A DNA stretch of 48,599 bases, from the NCBI GenBank assembly GCA_035690485.1, contig DASSKL010000073.1, positions 1-48,599 of the forward strand, in the 5' to 3' direction. Both the position numbers and the translations under genes were made by a program. This DNA comes from Mycobacteriales bacterium (lineage in GTDB: Bacteria > Actinomycetota > Actinomycetes > JAFAQI01 > DASSKL01). The notes under the pieces were generated by a model. The model worked only from the letters and a program-made list of their open reading frames with translations, was not told where the DNA came from and made no database searches. Below, piece by piece: positions 42,142 through 48,599 of the stretch (the stretch's first letter is position 1; each line of letters opens with the position of its first letter).

Positions 42142-43176
42142 CTATCCATCGGCGGCAGAAAGGGAAGGTCGCAGCCGGGAGAAGAGCCACTGCCGCGCGC
42201 CTGACAGCGAGCCGGCGAGCACGGCCACGAGAAGCACCGACCCGTTCAGCACATTGGTGTAGAAGGACGACACCCCCAGGGCGAACAGCACGTCGGCGAT
42301 CAGGTAGAGAATGAATGCCCCGATCATGCTGCCGACCACGTCACCACGGCCACCGCCGAACACCACGCCGCCGATCACCACAGCTGCGAACACGCTGAGG
42401 AGCAGGGGGCCGCCCACGTTGGGATCGCCACTGGCGCTCTGGGCCGTCAGAAAGATTCCGGCCAGCCCGTAGAGCAGGCCACCGAGGGTGTACGCAGCAA
42501 GGGACGTCGGGCCAACGCGGATGCCGTTCGCGGCGGCGGCGCCTGGATCCCCTCCGACGGCGTAGATGGCCCGCCCGAGTCTGGTTCGCTTGACCAGGAT
42601 CCACAGGGCGACCACGACTACCAGGAGCACCAGTGCGGCGGGTATGGCCCCGCGGACGTTGCCCGTGAACCAGTTGACGAAGTCGAGCGGTACGGATCCC
42701 CCGGGCTGGCTCAGAATCAGGAGTGCCACGCCGCCCCAGAAGAACGACATGGCCAGCGTGGCGACGATAGAGGGGATGCGCAGGAGGACGACGAGGGCGC
42801 CATTGATGGCACCGATGGCGGCACCGGCACCGAGGGCAATCGGCACCATGAGAAGCTGCGATCCAGTGCTGGTCCCGATCTTCGTCGCGATGAGCACGTT
42901 GATGAGCGACAACACCGACCCGACGGACAGGTCGAATCCTCCGGCGAGGACGATCAGCGTCTCGCCGGCCGCCGCGATGGCGACTGCCGTCGCTTCATTC
43001 GTGAGGGTGTTGAACTGCAGCAGCGACAACACCCCGGGGTGTACCGCGACATAGATGAAGAACAGGACGACCAGGACTACCGCAGGGCCCACCGTGCCGG
43101 TCAGGGACATCCGTCGCCGGTAGACGCCGAACTCGCTGAGCTTCACCCAGGGGGCGCCCCGCCTCGTGACGCTCAC
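42142..43176 (-). CDS. ABC importer permease, ribose (RbsC) type
   Basis: The 344-residue membrane protein has about ten helices. It carries the family motifs GGFDLSVGSVLSLINV and LGRAIYAVGGDPGAAAANGIRV, and GGVVFGGGRGDVVGSMIGAFIL near the end. GTG 43176 overlaps the TGA of the ATPase gene, so translation is coupled. It is separated from the second permease by a 100-base gap containing a stable hairpin. Confidence 0.92.
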   Translation of the reverse strand: MSVTRRGAPWVKLSEFGVYRRRMSLTGTVGPAVVLVVLFFIYVAVHPGVLSLLQFNTLTNEATAVAIAAAGETLIVLAGGFDLSVGSVLSLINVLIATKIGTSTGSQLLMVPIALGAGAAIGAINGALVVLLRIPSIVATLAMSFFWGGVALLILSQPGGSVPLDFVNWFTGNVRGAIPAALVLLVVVVALWILVKRTRLGRAIYAVGGDPGAAAANGIRVGPTSLAAYTLGGLLYGLAGIFLTAQSASGDPNVGGPLLLSVFAAVVIGGVVFGGGRGDVVGSMIGAFILYLIADVLFALGVSSFYTNVLNGSVLLVAVLAGSLSGARQWLFSRLRPSLSAADG

Positions 43177-44723
43177 AGTGCCGCCTCGGGCGCTTGCACG
43201 GGCATCGAGACGGAGTCATCGCGGGCGACGCCCAGCATCGCGGTCAGAACGCGGTCTCGGGTCATCTCGGACTGTGATAGCTCCGCGGCCTTGACGCCTC
43301 TGTAGAGCACGACAATGCGGTCGCTTACACCGAGCAGCTCCTCAATATCCGTCGAGTAGAACAGGATAGACTTCCCGGCCTCGGCCATCTCCTGCATCAT
43401 GGCGAAGATCTCTGCCTTGGTGGCCACGTCCACCCCGCGGGTAGGGTCGTACATCAGCAACAGCTTGGTATCGGCGACCAGCCACTTCCCGAGGGCAATC
43501 TTCTGTTGGTTGCCGCCGCTCAGCGCTCGAACCTCCTTCACGAGGTTCTGTGGAGTGACGTTGACCCCTCGAGCTGCGCTCAAAGCTGCGCGTCGTTGGC
43601 GGGGTGTACGAACAACGCCGGCCGTTGCCAGCGCGCGCAGGCTCGGGAGCGTGATGTTGGCAAGGCCCGACATATCCACCATGACGCCCTCGGCCTTGCG
43701 ATCCTCGGGCACCAGGCTGATCCCAAGTCCGCGGTGAATGGCGTCGTAGGGCGACCTGGGCTTGTAGGGCTGTCCATCCAACCGGATCGTGCCGGACGCC
43801 GCCCGTCGCGCGCCGAAAAGGGACAGGAACAGCTCGAGTTGGCCGTTGCCCTGCAGTGCTCCGAGGCCGACGATCTCTCCAGCGCGCAGCGAGAAGGACA
43901 GACCTTTCAGACCCGGTTCACAGCGCAGATCTTCGACGTCCAGTCGTACTTCTGAAGACACATCGCGCGTCTTTCGCAACGTGGCTTTGACATCGCGCCC
44001 AACCATCATCTGGATGACGTCTCGATCGCTTGCCTCGTGGGGAGCGAACGTCGCCACCTCGTGGCCGTTGCGCAGAACGGTGATCTTGTCCGCGATCTCA
44101 CGGACCTCGCTCATCCGGTGAGAGATGAAGACCAGGGTCTTGCCCTTATCGCGCAGTCGGCGGACCTGACGAAACAGCCAATCCACCTGTTGCGCGCCCA
44201 GAGCCGCGGTGGGCTCGTCGAGGAGCAGCACCTGCGATGTGCGATCGAGGCTTCTCACAAGCTCCAGTTGCTGTCTCTCGGCGAGCGACAGCTCCGAAAC
44301 GAGGGCTTCCGGGCTGACGCCGGCCAGCTCCCACCGCTGCAACATGCCGCTGGCCTGTTGAACGAGGCGATTCGTCGAGACCAGACGAAGCCTGTTCCTC
44401 GGCTCTCTTCCGAGCAACAAGTTCTGCGCAACAGTCAGGTAGGGAATCACCGTCAACTCTTGGTACGCAGTGGCAATGCCGGCGCCGAGAGCGTCGCGTG
44501 GCGAGTGCAGTCGAACCGACTCACCCGCCACGCGAATCTCTCCGGCGTCTGGCCGAATCAAGCCACTGAGAAGCTTCACCAGAGTTGACTTGCCCGCACC
44601 GTTCTCTCCGATGAGAGCATGCACGTCGCCGTCAGCCACAGCGAACGAGGCATTGTTAAGCGCGACCGTAGGGCCGTAATGCTTGCTCACCTCGACCACT
44701 TGCAGCCTTGCAACGTCGGTCAC
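43173..44723 (-). CDS. ABC importer ATPase, two-domain (RbsA/XylG type)
   Basis: The 516-residue protein has two fused ATPase domains. The first has Walker A GENGAGKST (about 38-46), signature-like LSLAERQQLEL and Walker B LLLDEPTAALG. The second has a degenerate Walker A (GLGALQGNGQLEL), a canonical signature LSGGNQQKIALGKWL and Walker B LLLMYDPTRGVDV with Asp in place of Glu. This asymmetry is normal for RbsA-like proteins. It starts 44 bases after the binding-protein gene. Confidence 0.95.
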   Translation of the reverse strand: MTDVARLQVVEVSKHYGPTVALNNASFAVADGDVHALIGENGAGKSTLVKLLSGLIRPDAGEIRVAGESVRLHSPRDALGAGIATAYQELTVIPYLTVAQNLLLGREPRNRLRLVSTNRLVQQASGMLQRWELAGVSPEALVSELSLAERQQLELVRSLDRTSQVLLLDEPTAALGAQQVDWLFRQVRRLRDKGKTLVFISHRMSEVREIADKITVLRNGHEVATFAPHEASDRDVIQMMVGRDVKATLRKTRDVSSEVRLDVEDLRCEPGLKGLSFSLRAGEIVGLGALQGNGQLELFLSLFGARRAASGTIRLDGQPYKPRSPYDAIHRGLGISLVPEDRKAEGVMVDMSGLANITLPSLRALATAGVVRTPRQRRAALSAARGVNVTPQNLVKEVRALSGGNQQKIALGKWLVADTKLLLMYDPTRGVDVATKAEIFAMMQEMAEAGKSILFYSTDIEELLGVSDRIVVLYRGVKAAELSQSEMTRDRVLTAMLGVARDDSVSMPVQAPEAAL

Positions 44724-44767
44724 GAGCTCTCCCTCACCTACTGCAGTCTCTCCAGGGCTGACAAGAA

Positions 44768-46015
44768 CTAGTTGCCGCCAGAATGCTGCTTGTCAAATGA
44801 CAGCTTGTCCTGCGTCTTGCACCCATCGACCTGGTCGCAGGGCTTGGCGTCGCTGATCTTGTCGGACTTACCGGTCAGTGCCGCCTGCACGCCCTGCTCC
44901 ACCAGTGGGTTCCAGAAGTCACCGAAGAAGCCCGGGTTGCTCACCACGCTCGGCGGGAAGACGAGTGCTCCCTGAGCCGGGTTGTCACCGACTGCCTTGA
45001 CACCAAGCTGGTCGAGATCATCCGTCGTGAAGTACGGCAACGGCAGGATGGTGTCGTGTGCGATCTTCTGACCTTCCAGGATCTTCACCGAGTTGATGAA
45101 GGCGAGCTCACCTGAGTAGACCGGCGACCCGGCCGAGCTGCTGGGCAGGTGCGCGCAGCTGCTCGGGTCCACGTTCGCCTTCTGACAGATGTCCTTGGAA
45201 AGCATGTACAGGTGGTGCCCGTTGCTCATTTCACCGGCGCATGGGAGCGGCTGCTTTCCGCTGGAGATCAGGTACTGTGTTATCGCGTAGCAACCGGCCT
45301 CGGCGTAGATGCCGTCAAGGTTGGGGTGTCCAGACTGGATCTGGACAAATGCCGTCTTGCCTTGCGCCTGCGCCCACTCGCCGTTGGCCGAGCCAGCGAC
45401 ATGAATGTTCGGGTAATTCTTCAGGACATCCTTCAGAGCCTGTTCGCGGTCAGTGTCGACCGTTGTTCCGGGAACGCCAGAGATGTTGGCGATCTGCCCC
45501 TTGCCGTTCAGCTTCTTCGCCAGCCAGGTAGCCGACTTGATGCCCCATTCGTACTGGTCGATATGCACGTTATAGGCGCAAGGGGCCGTGACGAGGCTGT
45601 CGTACGCGTAGACGACGATTCCCTGTTGGCACGCCTTCTGAATCGTCGCGTTCAGGGCTGTGGGCGAGATCGGGTAGACGATGATGGCGTTCATACCCGC
45701 GTTGATCTCGTTGTTCAGAGTCTGAATCTGCTTCGTGACATCCGCGCCCGCGATGTCAACTCTCAGGTCGACCTTCTGGTCATACGGTGGAGTCGCCGCC
45801 ACGGCCTTGACCAAGTTGGCAGCTTCATTCTGCCAGTCATTGCCGGTGTAGCTCAGACTCAGCGCGATCTTGTACTTACCAGCGTGAGACTGTCCGCCCG
45901 ACGGGCTGGAGCTACTTCCACTGGCGCTCGTGCCGCCGCTGCTCGAGCCGCAGCCGGCCGCCACCACTGCGGCGGTCAGCAGCCCGACGGCTACCCCCCA
46001 CTTTGGACGTTTCAT
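44768..46015 (-). CDS. ABC importer substrate-binding lipoprotein
   Basis: The 415-residue lipoprotein has a signal peptide ending in the lipobox VVAAGC (Cys22), a Ser/Gly-rich linker, and a type-I periplasmic-binding fold (YKIALSLSYTGNDWQNEAANL at the first strand; NAIIVYPISPTALNATIQKA). It is longer than ribose-binding proteins (about 300 residues) and carries Cys-containing loops (DICQKANVDPSSCAHL). ATG 46015 gives a clean signal peptide. It heads the importer operon. Binding specificity cannot be told, but the operon suggests a small organic ring compound. Confidence 0.92.
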   Translation of the reverse strand: MKRPKWGVAVGLLTAAVVAAGCGSSSGGTSASGSSSSPSGGQSHAGKYKIALSLSYTGNDWQNEAANLVKAVAATPPYDQKVDLRVDIAGADVTKQIQTLNNEINAGMNAIIVYPISPTALNATIQKACQQGIVVYAYDSLVTAPCAYNVHIDQYEWGIKSATWLAKKLNGKGQIANISGVPGTTVDTDREQALKDVLKNYPNIHVAGSANGEWAQAQGKTAFVQIQSGHPNLDGIYAEAGCYAITQYLISSGKQPLPCAGEMSNGHHLYMLSKDICQKANVDPSSCAHLPSSSAGSPVYSGELAFINSVKILEGQKIAHDTILPLPYFTTDDLDQLGVKAVGDNPAQGALVFPPSVVSNPGFFGDFWNPLVEQGVQAALTGKSDKISDAKPCDQVDGCKTQDKLSFDKQHSGGN

Positions 46016-46178
46016 CCCGTTCCGATCCCTTCTCAAAGACTGCCGACGTCACCGTCGTTGCGAGTACAGATCTTGTCCATCGCGGCCGCCAGCGCGGTCC
46101 GTGCTCCGGTAGGACTCCTTCCTCTCACCGCGAGGAGACAGGCAGCCAGACGCACCGAAGCGTCTCCGCCCCTCGGCA

Positions 46179-46196
46179 GTACCGACCGGTCGGTAC
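46179..46196. promoter_or_regulatory. 18-bp palindrome, operator on the importer side
   Basis: GTACCGACCGGTCGGTAC is perfectly self-complementary. It lies 164 bases upstream of the binding-protein start and shares TACCGAC and GTCGGTA arms with the site at 46540. Such palindromes are typical TetR-family operators. Confidence 0.62.
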
Positions 46197-46539
46197 GTTG
46201 TCCGTGGCGCGAGATTTCCTCACGCCGCGATCCGTGTCAAGCAGTTCGGGGGCTGTCGGAGATAACAACATGGCAACGGGCTGATCGGCCGAGACTCTGT
46301 CGATGTCGCTCTTGGTGACGGCGGCTCAGCCGCCTGGGCGCTTCGAGGCGGCGCTCCCCCCGCGCCCCGGTGTGCGGGCTCTCTGGCCCTGCCCTCGGCC
46401 ATGCCGGGCCCGCGTCTCACGACAGAGGGACCATCGAGCGCTCTGCTGGCGACCGGTCAACTGCTCCGCTGCGAGCAGTGAATTTCGCTCGGCCCCTTTC
46501 CACGGCGGGCCACGTGTGGCAAGGTCCTGAAGGGATCCG

Positions 46540-46555
46540 TACCGACTAGTCGGTA
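46540..46555. promoter_or_regulatory. 16-bp palindrome, operator on the ligase side
   Basis: TACCGACTAGTCGGTA is perfectly self-complementary and differs from the 46179 site only in its two central bases. It lies 236 bases upstream of the ligase start and overlaps TATGGC (46553-46558), a possible -10 box. Confidence 0.62.
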
Positions 46556-46791
46556 TGGCACCGTCACCAACCGGAGGTCGTAGCCGCCGATGCCGCATCC
46601 GCCCGTAGATCGCCCCAGGTGCGTCCTCGCCCGCCTGCACTGGCAGACCGCCACCGCCGGCCGACCGTCACCAGGCGCGGAGCGGGGCAGGGGCAGAGTC
46701 CGGCTGTCTGGACCCGGCCCATGCCTCGGTGTTGAAGGCGGCACACGCCGCGCTACCAGTCGTTGCGCGACCGCAAAGGAGTAGTGGATTC

Positions 46792-48438
46792 GTGCCCAGC
46801 ACAACGAAGCCATGGTTGGCCCTCTACGACGAAGGCAAGCCCGCCGGCATCGACCTTGAGTACGACAACGCCCTGGACATGTTCAAGGCCGCCGTACGAC
46901 GCTCCCCCGACTCACCGCTTATTCACTACTTCGACACCAGCTTGAGCGTCGTCGAGGTCGACCGACTGAGTGATGCAGTCGCGTGCGGTCTGCTGGCGAA
47001 CGGCGTGCACGAAGGCGACAGGGTCGCCGTCTACCTGCAGAACGTGCCGCAGTTCCTGATCGGCATGGTCGCCATTTGGAAGACCGGCGCCACCATGGTG
47101 TCGATCAACCCGATGTACCGCGGCAAGGAAGTGGAGCACCTGCTCAACGACTCGGGCGCGGTCGCCATCATCTGCTTGCAGTCGCTCTACAACGACGTGA
47201 TCGCCGGCTTGCGCTCGGCCACCAAGCTTTCTACGGTCATCACGACCTCGGAGTTGGACTTTCAGCACCAACCTCACGAGCGCTTGTTCGCCAACATCGA
47301 ACGGCAACAGCCCGACGACACTCTCGATTTTCTGGAAGTTGCCAGCAGCTACGCCGGCGAGAAGCCGCCGCCCGTCACGCTCGACCTGGACTCGGTCGCG
47401 TTTCTCACCTATACCTCCGGAACGACCGGGCCGTCCAAGGGCGCGATGAACACACATCGCAACGTCATCTTCACCGCGCAGGCCTACCGAGACTGGATCG
47501 AGCTCACCCCCGACGATGTCGTGCTCGGTGTGGCTCCCCTGTTCCACATCACCGGGCTCATCGGCCACATGGCGCTGTGCCTGCTGCTGCCGGCGCCCCT
47601 GGTGCTGGGCTACCGCTTCGATGCGCCCGTAGTGCTCGAACTGATCGAGCGCTACGCAGTGACCTTCACTATCGGCTCTATCACCGTGTTCGTCGCCCTC
47701 ATGAACGAACCCAGCGCCAAACACCGGGACACTAGCTCCATGCGGAAGGTGTACACCGGAGGGCAGCCGGTTCCGCCCACCATCGTCGATGACTTCGAAC
47801 GACAGTTCGGCACCTACATTCATGTCGCATACGGGCTCACCGAGTCGACATCTCCTTCGCATTTCGTGCCCTTGCGTTCACGGTCACCGATCGATCCAAA
47901 CTCCGGCGCGCTGGCGGTAGGGGTGCCCATCTTTGACACGGACGCCGCCATTCTGAACGAGGAGGGTGTGGAGGTAGCTCCCGGAGAGGTCGGGGAGATC
48001 GTGCTGGCGGGGCCGCAGATCGTGCCTGGCTACTGGGAGAAGCCCGAGGAAACGGCTCATGCATTCCACGACGGTTGGTTTCACACCGGCGATGTCGGGG
48101 TGATGGACGAACACGGCTGGTTCTACGTGGTCGACCGAAAGAAGGACATGATCAATGCCTCGGGATACAAGGTCTGGCCACGCGAGGTGGAGGATGTGCT
48201 CTACCAGCATCCGGCGGTGCGCGAAGCAGCCGTCGTCGGTGTCGCGGATCAGTATCGGGGCGAAACCGTTAAGGCTTTCATCAGCCTGAAACCAGACCAG
48301 ACCGTCACAGCCGAAGAGCTCAAGGCGTTCTGCAAGGAACGGATCGCGGCCTACAAGTATCCACGGGAGATCGAGTTCCTCGAGGATCTGCCCAAGACGG
48401 TGACTGGGAAGATCCTCCGCCGCGAGCTCCGTACCTGA
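46792..48438 (+). CDS. Acyl-CoA ligase, AMP-forming (FadD-like)
   Basis: The 548-residue adenylate-forming enzyme activates a carboxylate to its CoA thioester via acyl-AMP. Motifs are LTYTSGTTGPSKGAM (about 205-219), AYGLTEST, the hinge and core GDVGVMDEHGWFYVVDRKKD, SGYKVWPREVE and the catalytic Lys in PKTVTGKILRREL at the C terminus. GTG 46792 follows AAAGGAG. It is divergent from the importer operon behind a matching palindrome and is followed 30 bases later by an acyl-CoA dehydrogenase gene. The acid could be a fatty acid or the ring-opened catabolite. Confidence 0.94.
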   Translation: MPSTTKPWLALYDEGKPAGIDLEYDNALDMFKAAVRRSPDSPLIHYFDTSLSVVEVDRLSDAVACGLLANGVHEGDRVAVYLQNVPQFLIGMVAIWKTGATMVSINPMYRGKEVEHLLNDSGAVAIICLQSLYNDVIAGLRSATKLSTVITTSELDFQHQPHERLFANIERQQPDDTLDFLEVASSYAGEKPPPVTLDLDSVAFLTYTSGTTGPSKGAMNTHRNVIFTAQAYRDWIELTPDDVVLGVAPLFHITGLIGHMALCLLLPAPLVLGYRFDAPVVLELIERYAVTFTIGSITVFVALMNEPSAKHRDTSSMRKVYTGGQPVPPTIVDDFERQFGTYIHVAYGLTESTSPSHFVPLRSRSPIDPNSGALAVGVPIFDTDAAILNEEGVEVAPGEVGEIVLAGPQIVPGYWEKPEETAHAFHDGWFHTGDVGVMDEHGWFYVVDRKKDMINASGYKVWPREVEDVLYQHPAVREAAVVGVADQYRGETVKAFISLKPDQTVTAEELKAFCKERIAAYKYPREIEFLEDLPKTVTGKILRRELRT

Positions 48439-48468
48439 CGTCCAGCGAGAAGTAGTGGGGAGGTCCTG

Positions 48469-48599
48469 ATGCCGTACCAGTTCACGGAGAAGGGTGTGGA
48501 GACTCTCGAGGAGGTCAAGCGGTTCCTCGATGATCACATCTATCCGAACGAGCAGGAGTATCTCGAGCAGGCGCACGAGGTCGGGTCGACCGGCTACCC
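48469..48599 (+). CDS. Acyl-CoA dehydrogenase, N-terminal part (cut by window edge)
   Basis: Only the first 43 codons are present and the frame runs open to the end. The start ATG 48469 has GGGGAGG five bases upstream. The sequence FTEKGVETLEEVKRFLDDHI followed by YPNEQEYLEQAHEVG is the first helix of the larger acyl-CoA dehydrogenases (FadE/ACAD10-11 type, about 400 residues). It is co-directional with the ligase 30 bases upstream. Confidence 0.75.
   Translation, partial: MPYQFTEKGVETLEEVKRFLDDHIYPNEQEYLEQAHEVGSTGY

Larger units (their letters stand above)
46016..46791. other. Long regulatory gap between importer and ligase
   Basis: This 776-base divergent region holds no convincing gene; short open frames are Arg/Pro-rich shadows. 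It contains two related palindromes (46179-46196 and 46540-46555), a 7-bp hairpin ACTGCTC-GAGCAGT (46460-46479), and the ligase ribosome site AAAGGAG (46775-46781). Leaders of about 160 and 240 bases would result if transcription begins near the palindromes. No known riboswitch is recognised. Confidence 0.5.

Noticed and set aside
46303-46640. Short open frames in the importer-ligase gap
   Set aside because: They are Arg/Pro/Cys-rich, overlap on opposite strands, and lack convincing ribosome sites; the palindromes argue for a regulatory region.
1-48599. CRISPR arrays, insertion sequences, attachment sites or prophage genes
   Set aside because: No regularly spaced repeats, transposase or integrase frames, or phage structural genes are visible.

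Overview
This window is about 48.6 kb of high-GC chromosomal DNA. G or C dominates third codon positions, GTG starts are common, and several starts look leaderless. Actinobacterial families are frequent: an MpaB-type oxygenase, a mycobacterial-style NarGHJI, DHA2 exporters paired with TetR regulators, FadD and FadE enzymes. The source is very probably an actinomycete (Actinomycetota); I cannot name the genus. I see no rRNA, tRNA, CRISPR array, insertion sequence or prophage.

Layout. 0-3 kb: a DHA2 exporter divergent from its TetR regulator, then a TRIC/UPF0126 channel. 3-5.5 kb: a DEAD-box helicase, divergent from a DUF59 Fe-S assembly factor and a hemerythrin. 5.5-9.7 kb: a leftward operon for membrane electron transfer (DoxX-Rieske fusion, four-helix membrane protein, ferric-reductase-like flavoprotein, FMN-binding protein), divergent from a two-component system (9.8-11.8 kb). 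12.2-16 kb: an asymmetric heterodimeric ABC exporter. 16.1-17.2 kb: a thioredoxin-fold gene interrupted only by one in-frame TGA exactly at its redox-active position, with a SECIS-like hairpin just downstream; I read it as a selenoprotein. 17.2-19.3 kb: an MpaB-family oxygenase divergent from a TetR. 19.4-20.7 kb: a Rieske ferredoxin, a cupin and a hemerythrin-DUF2249 protein. 20.8-27.5 kb: narGHJI. 27.8-33.5 kb: a short-form 6-phosphogluconate dehydrogenase, a HAD phosphatase, catalase with an unrecognised partner gene, an MFS transporter and a small acidic protein. 33.6-35.7 kb: FtsH.

35.8-48.6 kb is a catabolic region whose substrate I cannot identify. It holds an acyl-CoA dehydrogenase with a small partner, two cyclase-family (kynurenine formamidase/isatin hydrolase superfamily) hydrolases, a MarR regulator, an enoyl-CoA hydratase, a ribose-type ABC importer (binding lipoprotein, ATPase, two permeases) that runs into the second cyclase, and a divergent acyl-CoA ligase followed by another acyl-CoA dehydrogenase cut by the window edge. 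Two near-identical perfect palindromes of the TACCGAC..GTCGGTA type lie between the importer and the ligase and suggest one regulator controls both. A reasonable model is import of a small organic substrate, hydrolytic ring opening by the cyclases, CoA activation, and beta-oxidation-like degradation.

The first 36 kb is rich in redox and nitrosative-stress functions: nitrate respiration, two hemerythrins, DUF59, Rieske proteins, catalase, the flavin/Rieske operon and the selenocysteine redoxin. The most notable single observation is the selenoprotein, which ordinary gene callers would split or call a pseudogene.
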